A stretch of 64,000 nt of DNA, taken from Rachicladosporium sp. CCFEE 5018. Its lineage: Eukaryota > Ascomycota > Dothideomycetes > Cladosporiales > Cladosporiaceae. Location: NCBI GenBank assembly GCA_002077045.2, contig KZ111177.1, positions 66,284-130,283 on the forward strand. The letters are read 5' to 3'. The notes below the pieces were generated by a model that searched no databases, was not told the DNA's origin, and saw only the letters and a list, made by a program, of their open reading frames with translations. Of this stretch, positions 20,837 to 31,315 are shown in pieces; position 1 is the stretch's first letter; each line of letters begins with the position of its first letter. The position numbers were made by a program, and so were the translations under genes.

Positions 20837-22673
20837 TGGTTTAAGTAAAGAGCAGGGTATGGTATGCAGATGCTTGTTCACTCTACCATTCGAGGGTTAT
20901 GTCGGTTCTACGAGTATGTTTGTTAATGGACTTCATATCGAAACCGCATGGCGCAAAGATGCCGCGAGATACCCATCTACATTCGGTGTTGAAGCCGGGG
21001 TTCGCTATGGTACTTTTGTCACATGCCACGCCCGCACGCGTCTGACGTGCACCGGGATGATAAGGGACGCGGCGTATCGGGCCGTCCCGTGTAAAAAATA
21101 GACCCGCCAGAACACCGCGCCACGATCTTAGCCTTGGGTCAGAAGTCACGAAAGTCTTCCGCCTCAGAATCAAGCCGAACAGTAATTCGATGATGGTGTT
21201 TGCGTCCATAGTCGCCGGAAGGAGTTATGCTTTGTCGAAGGATCGAATCTGGCTTGCTTATTATTGAATGTCCGCCTCTGATTGTGAGATCGAACAGGTG
21301 TGATAACATACGAGCAGCGTTGTTGACTCAAAAGTCGTCGATGGGAAGTGTACGATCATGAGTTGCAACCAATCGGACAACTTGGCGACACATTCGGGGA
21401 GGCTGGGACCACATTGACCATACCACTGACTGATTGACGTCGCCCAGATAGGCACTCTTCAAATTCATGATGCTCGACCACCCTGCGCTCGTCCAGAGTT
21501 TCAGAAATGTACAGCGAGTGGACGCGTTGGACTTCTGCAGCGCCCGCTCTGCGCACGAACATCGAGCAGATTATCAAGCCTGCTGCCGTGTGTACAACGG
21601 CGGACAGCACATTACGATCGCAGAGAGGATTCGAGCCCGACTGACTGGGCCGGCGATGCGGCTATGCTCAACGTGCGTGAGATATGCAACGGATTGCACG
21701 CCGAGTATCCCGCCTGGCCAATAGCTCTGAATATGGCAGATCAAGTGGCTGAATTTCGGGGCAACTCCTTGAAACAAGCGATCGCATACTGCGCCGCAGC
21801 CCGTCGGTGAGTGCCTCAGGCGGCACTTGTTTCGCGACTGTGAGCTGGCATAGGCGATCATGAGGAAGCCCTGGTCCAACGCGCAGGAGTGTCAGAACGT
21901 GGTGGAGGTCAGATCGGATCCTGCGCGCGCAACGCGACGTGGCTACAATGGCGACGACGACTCGTACACGCCGAGCTTTCACGAAGCGCCGCTGCTCAAA
22001 TACTGGGTCGGCTACCTCAACTCCTCTGATGACGGAGATACACCACTTCCAAGACCATGATCACCACAGCGAAGCTCGATGCACCGTCTGGGGAGCGGAC
22101 CCGCGATGGCCCGCTGTCTGCTTGCTTGCATTCTGCCTCTCATGGGTGCAGAGATCTACCGCTCTGGCACGAAAGCTGGAGTAGATGGAGTACGCCTTGC
22201 GTTTCAGACATACGGAAATGTCGAGATGGTTTTAGCATGACACTATACATTCCGTTCCGCTGCCTGCCTCATCGGCACGCTCGTCCGATCGTATCTCCTG
22301 CCGCTGTCACGTCCGCGTGAACTTCGATTACGTGACGATGTGCGACGGAGGTATGTGAGTGTCCGCTTAGTGGTCTCCATGAGCGACTGTATACCGAGTC
22401 TGGCACTCAACTACACGGAGACGGTAGTGACTCCAATGTATCGTTGCATACGAGGACAAACGCCATGCGACCGAGCATCGTCGTTCCGCCAATCTCACTT
22501 TGCCAACAGCTGTATGCCATCCACAATCGTCCGAGATCACCAGTCGCTGACACTGCAGTACCTGCACAGTGGACGATGCGTCTACACGATAATTAGCACT
22601 AGGCACAAATGCCCATCAAGTCTCCCATACGGACGAACCTAGCTTCCATGCGAACATATGAACTCCAGTCCAG
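20837..22673. other. Gene-poor segment between small membrane-protein genes A and C
   Basis: Apart from fragment B at 21168-21209 I see no coding potential: only short overlapping frames on all strands with no recognisable motif, no transposase or reverse transcriptase, and no RNA gene. It may be decayed sequence carried along with the tandem family. Confidence 0.5.
21168..21209 (-). pseudogene. 5' fragment of the small membrane-protein family, member B
   Basis: The first 14 codons (MDANTIIELLFGLI) match the start of members A and C. After them the sequence continues as LRRKTFVTSDPRL with no membrane helix, and no exon 2-like tail (no ELLD or LEIDD motif) is seen downstream on this strand. 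The frame stays open to 20883 but without family resemblance. Read as a truncated paralogue lying between A and C, about 370 bases upstream of A. A misread exon is possible, but no suitable donor near the break restores the family sequence. Confidence 0.55.
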
Positions 22674-22953
22674 CTACCGCGAGACAAGTCCTGCGTCGTC
22701 GATCTCGAGCATCATTCGTAAGCGACGACTTGAAGGTGATCGATCCAAGAGCTCGTGCAGCGGGAGGAGTGGTCTTGTGTGCTGAGATGGAGTAGAGTGA
22801 CCTGTTACAGTTGATCGTCAACACTTGGCTCTTGTCCATGCAGCCGACAAAGAGCATACCCTTCGCGGCTTTCCAAGCTATCCAGATTGCTCCCATACCA
22901 AGTAGACTAGCGATCAGTCCAAACAGTAGTTGAATGAGGGTATTCGAGTCCAT
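22674..22953 (-). CDS. Small single-pass membrane protein, tandem family member C
   Basis: Paralogue of the gene at 20549-20836. Exon 1 is 22860-22953, starting MDSNTLIQLLFGLIASLL and ending AWKAAK; a 58-nt intron is 22802-22859 (gtatgc donor, taacag acceptor); exon 2 is 22674-22801; 73 residues. An in-frame ATG two codons upstream (22959) could also serve. The tail reads HTRPLLPLHELLD, then SSRRLRMMLEIDDAG, matching member A only after splicing; this mutual match is the main proof of the gene model. It has one N-terminal hydrophobic helix, a basic patch and an acidic C-terminal LEIDD motif. Function is unknown to me. The unspliced frame is open for 106 codons but would lose the shared tail. 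Confidence 0.75.
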
Positions 22954-23726
22954 GGTCATGCCTGAAGAATGTCTCCTACGGTAGAGGCTGGTCGAGAAGT
23001 CGAAGCGACAGCCGGATGGTTCGAAGATGAAGGTGTGCTTGGCTTGAAAATGGACTCGACGGCACCTTTATCGATCAACGAATATAGCGGCTGGCCAGCC
23101 CTGTGCTTCAGTGTCAGTTCTGCCTTGTGCGTAAGGCATAGGCGAACGCGCGAATAGTCCAGTTCGGTGGGTTCCTTAAGTGCCTCCCAAATCCTCGCCT
23201 ACCTGGCGCGTGTCGCATGGATTGCAGAAGAACGTCCTGTATCATATCGTTGTTGCAGACTTTGATGGCTTCCACCTTGGGCAGACCGCAGGAAAGGTCG
23301 TGGGAAACATGTCCCACAATCGTAGGAGTCGCGCTACATTTACTCATTTGATGAGTGCTTAACGTGGCTCACACGATGTCACACTTCCGGAGAGCACAAC
23401 AATTGTATAACGCACAATACGATGACATGATACTCCATGGCTTCCCATGAAGCACAATGCGGCTATGCTGAGCGTGCATGAGTGTGTACAGGGGTCAATC
23501 AGCTTGTTAACCAATTGTGAGCGCATATCTCCAGCCACGACTCCCACCAACGACTCGCGATATCAACGCGGAGGCACGTGACCCTACGCTAGTCCCAATG
23601 TGGTGACATCCTGTTTCACACGTGAGCCGGTGTGGGAACACACCGAGGGACCGCCACGACTATCGAAGCGTGTGACGGAGCACGTAGGCTTTCAGACAGG
23701 TCCGTGTAATACTGAACCGTCGTCTA
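22954..23726. other. Intergenic: upstream of small gene C and 3' of the PPR gene
   Basis: No gene is seen. Contains the presumed promoter of member C (-) and the 3' flank of the PPR gene (-). Confidence 0.5.
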
Positions 23727-26288
23727 TCAAGGCTCCATGCCCCTCTCCACCCTCACCGCTCTCATCCCATTCTCATCCTCCTCCCACCCAACCTCCTCAA
23801 CCCTCTCCCAAACCTCCGGATGCTGCTCCTTGGCCCACGCCTCAATCTCCTGCTGCTTCACCTGCCCCGGCGCAGCGCTATACAGACTCCCTAGCACCAG
23901 CACACCACTATCGACAGGCTCGCCGACGCCGCCATCCTTCACAGCCTTCGCGCTGCTGAGGCTGAGCTCGCCTTTCTCGATGGCTTCTTCCAGCGCAGAT
24001 ATGGCGAGCTCGTTGTCGCCATTGCCCGCGAGTGCGGCGATGTAAGAAGCCCAAAGATCAGTGGAAAGCTCGATGCGGTTTCGTCGGAGCCTCGCCCAGA
24101 TATCTAGTGCCTTGAGATCGCCGAATGGACTCTTCTCGCACGCCCTCAAAGCAGCATGCACAGAGCTCACACTCGGGCCCTCCCTACTCGCCACAATCTC
24201 GTCCCAAAAATCTAGGGCTCGTCGGGGCATCTCGCAGGCCGTATAGGAGAGCATCAAGCTGTTGCGCATGGTCGTCGTGACGTCTATATTGTAATCTAGC
24301 TTGAGCTGGTTGTGCACGACTTCCAAACTCTCGAGGTCTTTGAGCTTCGCGCAGCCGCTGAATGCTGAGATGTATGTGGACGCATTCGGGATCGTGTCTT
24401 CGCGAGAGTGCGCGCGCATGTGCTGGAATACGTGGACGGCCATGTCCGGTCTGTGCCGCGCGAAGAACGAGAGCATGAGGTGTGTTCGTTCAGCGCGAGG
24501 CATCTCGTCGAAGATGCTGCGGAGGAGGGTGTATGTGTCCCAAGCGCGGGATGTTTGTGTTTTGAGGTCGAGGCTGAAGGCGATGAGGTTTTCGCGGATT
24601 AAGGTACGTTCTGAGGAAGAATAGCTGTAGGCATGCGTATTCAGGAGGTCCGCGACATCGTGTATCTCATCACGAGAAAGATGCAGGATGCTCAGCGTGG
24701 AGACCGTGATGGGTTCGAAACGCGCAGAGCGGTCCGAGAGGTCTGCAGCAACGTTCATGATCGTGTCGAAGTCATGTCGTTTGGAGCCACACAAGGCGAC
24801 GATGAGGCGGTTGACGGCAGGAACATCGCCGGTGTAGGATTGAACGTCCGACGACTGTAGATGCTTGTAAGCTATGAGCGCGCCATCAACGTCGCCTACG
24901 CTGAGACGATAGTCCATCTGCAGCGTGAAAGTCTTGGCACTGGGCTCTATATTGCGCTGCTGGCCAAGGGTGATGAAGCGTTCAGCCATGTAAGGATCGT
25001 TCTGGGAAATGGCATATTCAACCAGAAGATTAACGGTCGTTATATCCGCGTATCGCTGTTCGCCTGTGAGGTGATTCGAGATCCTTTCATTCACACTCTC
25101 CATGACGTCCATCATCCGCCCAATCTCGTCAACGCTCTTCTTTGTGCCCGCGGCCCAGAGGAAGACGGAGTCCCATATGTACTTACTCGGGTGCCGGTCT
25201 ACGACATCTTTGACGACATTATGTCCGAATTGTGTATTGTCGGTCTTCATGCACCATCTGAAAAGGCGTCGTAGCACTTTCTCCGGGTCTTCATCGTCGA
25301 CACGATCTGGTGACGTTTCCGCAACGTGAGGTCGCAGGATACTCCACCAATGCTTGACAGCCTCGACATCATCAGTGAGCATGTGGTGCCGAATCATGAC
25401 CTGAGCCACTCGATTCGACGTAGTATCGAGTCTGAGGTCGCGCATCTGGTCGAGCGTGGCAAACAACCCCTCTTCATTGCGCTCGCGAGCGAAACCTTTC
25501 AGTATCCTGGCCCATTGGACAGCTAAGCGCTGCTGAGTATTGCTACGCATGGCTGAGCCACCGGGTGTCGCGAGCCCATCTTGGGCCACGTCGGTATCCG
25601 GTCTCAGCTCTGCTGTACCCTGATCAAGCAGCAGATTTCGCGCCTGTTCAGTCTGCCCGTTGCTGCACAGTGCACCAAGATACCACTCGAACGACAAGGT
25701 CATATTCTCAGCACTCAAAGGTAGAGCCGACAAGCACTCATGGAGCTCACGAGCCAAGTCCACGTACACAGCGTTCTGCGCAACGGGCTCGAGACTCGTC
25801 CTCTTAGCAGCTCGGAGAAGCACCTCCTGGTCCAACGCAACAGCTTCACCCTGTAGCTCTGCCTCTCGTCTCAAGTATCGAAGCGTCTGCAACAGCAGGA
25901 CGGCTTGCGTGTCCTGTATCCTGTCCCGTTTCGCCTTTTTGACGCCGATGAATTGTTGCCAGGCTTGGATGATATCTTCGACGGGCGGAAGACGAGCTCG
26001 CATCCGCTCCATCTTGGCGTACTCCATCATCTTCTCGATGCCAGGCTCGTAGTTGACGTCCTTGGAGTCTCGGGGTGGTTTTGAGCGAAACAAGCTCAGG
26101 CCGAAGAGAGACCTCCGCTGCTCTGTTCCATGGATCCGGAGAGGACTCCTCACCCTCGTGACATGTCGTGAGCCATTCAGTGTGGTCCTAGTATTGCCCG
26201 TGTGTACCCTTCGTAGACATCCACGTGAGACGATGGGTTCGTTGGCGATGATGGCGCGGAAGACCTGGCGGGTCAGGTGGGATGGCAT
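23727..26288 (-). CDS. Mitochondrial pentatricopeptide-repeat (PPR) protein
   Basis: Single-exon gene of 853 residues. The N-terminus (MPSHLTRQVFRAIIANEP, later RRVHTGNTRTTL) is basic and Ser/Thr-rich, typical of a mitochondrial presequence. Much of the rest is tandem helical hairpins of PPR type, for example DVDGALIAYKHLQSSDVQSY, HRPDMAVHVFQHMRAHSRED, SGCAKLKDLESLEVVHNQL and NELAISALEEAIEKG. Fungal PPR proteins bind mitochondrial RNA and act in transcript stability, processing or translation of organelle genes. The exact orthologue cannot be named from the sequence. It is divergent from the bS18m gene with about 240 bases between their start codons, so the two may share a promoter. Confidence 0.85.
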   Translation of the reverse strand: MPSHLTRQVFRAIIANEPIVSRGCLRRVHTGNTRTTLNGSRHVTRVRSPLRIHGTEQRRSLFGLSLFRSKPPRDSKDVNYEPGIEKMMEYAKMERMRARLPPVEDIIQAWQQFIGVKKAKRDRIQDTQAVLLLQTLRYLRREAELQGEAVALDQEVLLRAAKRTSLEPVAQNAVYVDLARELHECLSALPLSAENMTLSFEWYLGALCSNGQTEQARNLLLDQGTAELRPDTDVAQDGLATPGGSAMRSNTQQRLAVQWARILKGFARERNEEGLFATLDQMRDLRLDTTSNRVAQVMIRHHMLTDDVEAVKHWWSILRPHVAETSPDRVDDEDPEKVLRRLFRWCMKTDNTQFGHNVVKDVVDRHPSKYIWDSVFLWAAGTKKSVDEIGRMMDVMESVNERISNHLTGEQRYADITTVNLLVEYAISQNDPYMAERFITLGQQRNIEPSAKTFTLQMDYRLSVGDVDGALIAYKHLQSSDVQSYTGDVPAVNRLIVALCGSKRHDFDTIMNVAADLSDRSARFEPITVSTLSILHLSRDEIHDVADLLNTHAYSYSSSERTLIRENLIAFSLDLKTQTSRAWDTYTLLRSIFDEMPRAERTHLMLSFFARHRPDMAVHVFQHMRAHSREDTIPNASTYISAFSGCAKLKDLESLEVVHNQLKLDYNIDVTTTMRNSLMLSYTACEMPRRALDFWDEIVASREGPSVSSVHAALRACEKSPFGDLKALDIWARLRRNRIELSTDLWASYIAALAGNGDNELAISALEEAIEKGELSLSSAKAVKDGGVGEPVDSGVLVLGSLYSAAPGQVKQQEIEAWAKEQHPEVWERVEEVGWEEDENGMRAVRVERGMEP

Positions 26289-26527
26289 CTTGCCTGTGGC
26301 TATCCAGTGACTCTTCCAGTCATATGCGTATGTACATTATAAACGGATCTAGCTAGTCCAATGGCCTGTACATCCGTCATGGAGTGGCTGCGACTGCCAT
26401 GGGTAGAGCTCCAATGATGATGAGGTCAATCAATGTCCCGCATAGAACGCGGAGATCTCGGAGGAGTCGAGACAACACCCACACCTCAGCTTCAACATTG
26501 AACAGCAAACAACCCCACACAGCCATC

Positions 26528-27299
26528 ATGTCCCTCGAACGCGCCTTCAAGCGCCTCGCCCTATCACCCTCCAATCTCTGTACCCACTGCCGCGGCGTCG
26601 CAACCTCCACCCGCCCTCCACCGTCAACCCGACCCCCCACCTCCGCCTCAACCCTCGCAGCCTCCCTCCAGACACCATACCAACCTCCACCCTCCCGAAC
26701 ACCTATTCCCACATCTCCCACCGCCCCCTCCTCCGCCGACGCCTCCCCCCAAACCCCAGCAACGCCAAGCACAGCCCTCGCAACCTCGCTCCTCCACCAA
26801 ATCGCCTCGACCACTCAGGCAAGACAGAAATCTGCGCCGGTGCTCGCGCAATTGGCGAGGAATCTAGCGAGGAAGGACTACGAACTACAGCAATTCCGGC
26901 GATGGCGGGTAGGCGATGTCTACGCGCCGCACGATCTCAGTGGAGTGGAAGCTGCGAAGTGGAAACGGGTGAAGCATAAGGGACGGCCACGGCACGATGT
27001 GTTGGATAGTCTGGCGATTGATCCGAGGGCGGAGTACAAAGTTGGTCCCTCTTCTTCGCAGTATTGTTGCTAAGTTGGGAATGCTGACACCACGGTAGAA
27101 TTTCAGTCTTACGGCGGAGTACACGACGGACTTTGGGCGCATAAAACATTCGCGGGACACTGGACTGCGGCCGCGAAACCAGCGACGCATGGCTAAGGCT
27201 GTGAGGCGAGCAATCGGGATCGGATTGATGCCGAGTGTATATCGGCATCCGCAGTTGCTTGGGGAGGAGGTAGCGAGGCGGATTGGGACGCAGTATTGA
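26528..27299 (+). CDS. RSM18: Mitochondrial ribosomal protein bS18m
   Basis: Small-subunit protein of the mitochondrial ribosome. Exon 1 is 26528-27040, a 58-nt phase-0 intron is 27041-27098 (gttggt donor, cggtag acceptor, gctgac branch), exon 2 is 27099-27299; 237 residues. The start MSLERAFKRLALSPSN gives a basic presequence; an in-frame ATG at 26384 exists but its extension looks non-coding. A Pro/Thr/Ser-rich linker of about 80 residues precedes the conserved S18 core: RWRVGDVYAPHDLSGVEAAK, then NFSLTAEYTTDFGRIKHSRDT, then LRPRNQRRMAKAVRRAIGIG, which spans the bacterial S18 NQR and KAIKRAR-type region. It ends VARRIGTQY. It faces the PPR gene head to head and the CCCH gene tail to tail. 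Confidence 0.93.
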
Positions 27300-27551
27300 T
27301 TTGACTTTGCGATGGAAGGGGCATCTCAAGGGGCGAATGGGTGAAAGGGAACATGAATGTAGGGATGATGTTGCAGCGGATTTGCTGCCATCTGTACAAA
27401 AATGCCGCTGATCTGTATACCCTCATGATGCGTTGCGGTCGTGGTTCGTGGCTATGCAAACGGCACGCTTTCCCAGTTCCCCGTTCATTCCCTCTGCTTC
27501 CCAAATCCAATGCATCGGCTCGCCTCACCGTCAACATGGCTTCTTCTAGTT

Positions 27552-29294
27552 CTATCTCCCTCTAGTCCCTCCAATTGGACCAAAGCCACCGTCGCCGTTG
27601 GCCGCGGCAGGGACCCTCGTGCGCTCTCGGAGGACAGGCGCACCCACAACTTCATCCATATCGAAGAGCTGCTCCTCCTCGGCCTCCTCGTCGATTCGAT
27701 CCCGACCAACACTCGTGCTACTCAGATTGCGATCCAGACTCTTCCTGCCTGGCGTACTCGTCGGTATCGAGCCATTCGGCAGGCTGCGAATTGGCACACC
27801 CAATTTCGTCCGCTGCATATCAGCAGTCAGACCTGACATTGTGGAGGAGTTTGTAGGCGAAGAGACTGTGGGACTCAGATCGCCGTTGAGATGTGTAGTG
27901 ATTGGGTTCGGAAAGCCTGTGTTCCGCAGTGGCGAGCCGATGAAGTCGGAGGATGTGGTCCGTTGTTGGGCGCCGAAGATACCGGAGTAGCGGGATGGGC
28001 TTGAGGACGTGGGGAAAGCTGGACTGCCGACTTTGCTTTCTTGTGGCGTGGTGTTGCTTGATAGTGTCCGGCGTTGCGCTGCGAGGAAGATGGCCGGTGT
28101 TGTGCTTTCGGTGGGGTGGACACCATTGCCACGTGATGTTCGGCGAGGTCGATTCTCGGGTATCAGGTCGCGCAGACTGGCTGGGAGGAGATCTTCTTCG
28201 CGATCTGTGTGCTCGTTGGCTTCATCGTCGGAGTCATCGGAGTACTCGAAGGAGGTTGTTGGGAGGTGGGTACCGACGCTCGAGGAGATGAGGTGGCGGT
28301 TTGCTTGCAAGCGCTCGGAATGGAGGATTCGTTTCGGGAATGAGAGAGGCTCATCGTTTCCGCTGGGTGGTGAGGAGCCTGCAAGTACGCTGTCGAGTGT
28401 GCTGCGATCATTGCCAAAAGCCGATGTGTGGAGGTCTCGGAGAGCTACGCTGCGGAGGTGCGACTTGTGGTGTGGTAACGAAGATGGTGGTGACTCGATG
28501 CCGAAGCGCGAAGGTACTGACGCTGCGAAGGGACCATTTCTTGCCGCCATCGAGATGCCGTTGCTGTCGAATGAACTCGGTAAGGGTGCGTCCAACACGC
28601 TGAGACCTTTGTGCTGTGGTGGCGATCCGAAGTGCTCGGCCTGTGTCGGCGATCCGTATTGAAGCGATGAAGAGCTGTAGTCCAGCTGGGGGACATCAAA
28701 TCCGTTCTGTCCGCCATACTGCCAGTTCGCGCCGTCTTCTTGTGACATTTCTCCATTCCCATTTGGTCGCTGTCCAAGCGCTTGCATGGAGAGCAGACCC
28801 GGCGGCGCCTGCGCATACATCCCTCCTTGGCCCTGTCCGCCTGATGGGTACTGCTGAGGCGGGGGCGCATACCGCCGGTTCATGACCATGCCATCCGGTG
28901 TGATATGTAGTAATGAGCACTTGGTTCCAAACTTGCAGTGTCCCTTGGCGAAATACTTGCAAGGCATGGGCCGTGTGATCGACTCTAGGTCGTGGGAGAA
29001 CGGGCACATCCTCCCAGCCTGGCACTGGCCTTGCAGATAGAATTTGCAGGGGACATGCGAAGTGTCTGCCCGCTTGCTTAACCCACTGCCTCTGCCTCGC
29101 CGTGCGCCGTTGGTGTGTGGCATGTCGAAGTCGCCATTGTGTCGCGGTGGACTTCGGGCAGCCATACTTATGCTGTCTAGTCCGTTTCCATTATACAGCG
29201 GCGGTATTTGACCATCCCCAATCGGCATTGGTATGGAGTTCATGTTGCTCGACTGCAGGTTAGAATGTATGTCGTTGGTCATGCCCAGAACCAT
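27552..29294 (-). CDS. Two-finger CCCH zinc-finger protein
   Basis: 580-residue single-exon protein. Two tandem C-x7-C-x5-C-x3-H fingers lie near the N-terminus: C83/C91/C97/H101 (CKFYLQGQC, CPFSH) and C112/C120/C126/H130 (CKYFAKGHC, CSLLH). Paired CCCH fingers of this spacing usually bind RNA. The remaining 440 residues are Ser/Pro/Gly/Asn-rich and predicted disordered, with an acidic patch LFDMDEVVGAP near the C-terminus. It resembles the fungal Lee1-like CCCH proteins, an assignment from finger spacing and layout only. It probably acts in mRNA control in the cytoplasm or nucleus. It is convergent with bS18m (about 250 bases between stops). Confidence 0.88.
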   Translation of the reverse strand: MVLGMTNDIHSNLQSSNMNSIPMPIGDGQIPPLYNGNGLDSISMAARSPPRHNGDFDMPHTNGARRGRGSGLSKRADTSHVPCKFYLQGQCQAGRMCPFSHDLESITRPMPCKYFAKGHCKFGTKCSLLHITPDGMVMNRRYAPPPQQYPSGGQGQGGMYAQAPPGLLSMQALGQRPNGNGEMSQEDGANWQYGGQNGFDVPQLDYSSSSLQYGSPTQAEHFGSPPQHKGLSVLDAPLPSSFDSNGISMAARNGPFAASVPSRFGIESPPSSLPHHKSHLRSVALRDLHTSAFGNDRSTLDSVLAGSSPPSGNDEPLSFPKRILHSERLQANRHLISSSVGTHLPTTSFEYSDDSDDEANEHTDREEDLLPASLRDLIPENRPRRTSRGNGVHPTESTTPAIFLAAQRRTLSSNTTPQESKVGSPAFPTSSSPSRYSGIFGAQQRTTSSDFIGSPLRNTGFPNPITTHLNGDLSPTVSSPTNSSTMSGLTADMQRTKLGVPIRSLPNGSIPTSTPGRKSLDRNLSSTSVGRDRIDEEAEEEQLFDMDEVVGAPVLRERTRVPAAANGDGGFGPIGGTRGR

Positions 29295-29963
29295 GCGCTA
29301 GTTACAGTCCAGTATGCGGGAGGGAATGATGCTGCTGGGAAAGAGTGTTGGAGGAGGTCCAGCCGTGTCGAGTCGCTCGTGTGACTTCGCGTGCGGCCTC
29401 TGCAGCTTGACGTCCACAGGGCGAGCGTGGGGTGAATCGCCTGGTGGGGTGGGATCGCGAGGTTCCCACGTGGCGCCTGGGGAAACGAGAGGGGAGTGGT
29501 GGCGTCGAAATTGTAGGTGATAGGCTCTCACTCCAGCAATGCTGCTCGCTGACTCTAATCGATCTTTTCGGGGATGTAATGGCAAGATGACATATAGTTG
29601 GTGTATCGGAGTGCATGCGATAAAGGTGAGCTGTCGTGCGTTTCGCTTATCAAACTTTCGGATGACTCGCGGGGACTCGGAGTCAATGCTTCTCTACATG
29701 TTCCTGGGAGGACCCCATTGAAAGGCTTCTAGCCCCCAAATCCTTGTCTTCGTACACGTTGATAGAGTGACTCGACGATGACGACGCGATACGAGGCTTG
29801 CATGCACCAGAATGTCCGCGATGAGTCACGAGATTTGTAGGCGGGCATGGGCCAGTTGAAACATCGATCACAAAGGCAAGTACGAAGCGGACCAGGGCGT
29901 CCGACCTGCGCTGGCGAGGCCATCTTTCATGCGCACACATGTGTGCTACTGGTCGAAGACAAA
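29295..29963. other. Intergenic between divergent CCCH and HET genes
   Basis: Should contain the CCCH promoter (-) and the former HET promoter (+). The HET frame is open from 29847, but the ATG at 29964 fits the usual start of such proteins better. No other gene is seen. Confidence 0.5.
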
Positions 29964-31315
29964 ATGGACGCTCCAAGTGCGCACCGTAACTTCACCATAG
30001 GCGGGGACCTTTGTGTACGGTGCCGAGAAGTAGTCCGAGATGTCATATCTGGCGACTACTGCAAAACCTGGAAACCAAGCCTCAAGAGCAAAATGGGCGC
30101 TCTGAACTTCGTACATCGCTCTGGGGATTACTTTAGGGCACTAAAACGGCCGTGCTGTGTACTATGTGAGGTCATCGTACACTCTATGCGGCACAAGCAA
30201 CACACGTACCCCTTAGAGTCAGGCGAGAGCTGGAACCTCCATATACGGATTGAGAACCAGTCACGTAAGCCACTCCGGCTTGATCAGCTTTCTCTCGGTT
30301 GTTGGGCTGGTCCTTATGAAGACCCGAAGGATTGGCAGGCATTGAAGGAGGGACTTCTACTTGGCGTCCAATGTACTACACTTGCTTCTCCTGAGATTAA
30401 TAAAGGTATTTTGCCCGATATGCCTGAGCACCTACCTTTCGAGGAAGTCCAAAGCTGGATTGAGGCATGCGTTAGCCGTACAGCCGGACACGAAGACTGT
30501 CATCGACAGCCCCACGTACTGCCCACCAGAGTTGTGGACGTGTTGCCCAATCCTCCAAGAGTTGTCGAATCTGACAGAGCGGAGCAGTCATACATTGCCC
30601 TAAGTCACTGCTGGGGTGGGTCGATCAGGACTCGGCTGCTGCGTGAAACGTACACCACTTTCACTAGCAACGGGATTCATGAAGATACCTTACCTGCTAC
30701 CTTCAAAGATGCGATCTTTAACGTAGCGTCTTGGTTTCCGGAAACTCCGACGGCTTCTCGGAACTATGCAGTATCGATTTGCATAAAACCTGCATCAGTG
30801 ATACTGACAGAGCTGCGAAGGCAGTCAGTGGAAAGCTCTTCATCTCTGGGCTGTTTGTGCTCGTGTCACTAGACTCTATCAAAAGCTCAAGTCTGCCTAT
30901 AGACTCCAAAGAACCATTTGCGACACGGAGCGATGCGGATGACTTTCGGGTCCCATGTGTCGTGCGAGACGTACTACAAGGCAAAATGGCCACGCGAGCT
31001 CGTTATCGTCGAGAAATTGCAGGTAGTCTCGATCAGGACGTCACAGGGCCCTGCTGGGCGTTAAGACTAGCTAGTGGCAAGACCAGGGGATCTGAAATGG
31101 CAACTGCTTTCATGCTCCTAGAGGAGACTCGCGAGATCTGCCACTTGGAGCAACGCCGAGCGTTTCGCCGCGCGGGCATGGTCATAGTCAAGTACGATTA
31201 CTGTGATTATACTGAGCCTGCGCAGAAGGTCAAGTATAAGTCTGATCCTGGGCAATATCCGCTTCAAGATCCTATTGGCTGGGTAGGACAGACGGAATAC
31301 ATCATCATGATCTAG
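29964..31315 (+). pseudogene. HET-domain (heterokaryon incompatibility-like) gene, truncated and probably decayed
   Basis: An N-terminal region with paired cysteines (LCVRCREVVRDV, CCVLCEVI) leads into the HET domain start YIALSHCWGG, followed by LPATFKDAIF. The expected continuation (a YLWIDSLCIIQD-like core) is missing. Instead the frame reads NVASWFPETPTASRNYAVSI and stops at 30872. A neighbouring frame in the same place gives SIDLHKTCISDTDR, as if small indels had scrambled the core. That second frame stays open to 31315 and may hold the old C-terminal part. No splice pair I tried restores the domain. HET proteins trigger cell death after fusion of unlike hyphae and often decay as pseudogenes. 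If still expressed, only a shortened product of about 300 residues would be made. Confidence 0.6.

Noticed and set aside
20090..23726. Search for transposon remnants or a CRISPR-like array in the gene-poor stretch
   Set aside because: No terminal repeats, no transposase or reverse transcriptase motifs and no regular short repeats are visible; CRISPR is not expected in a fungal nucleus.
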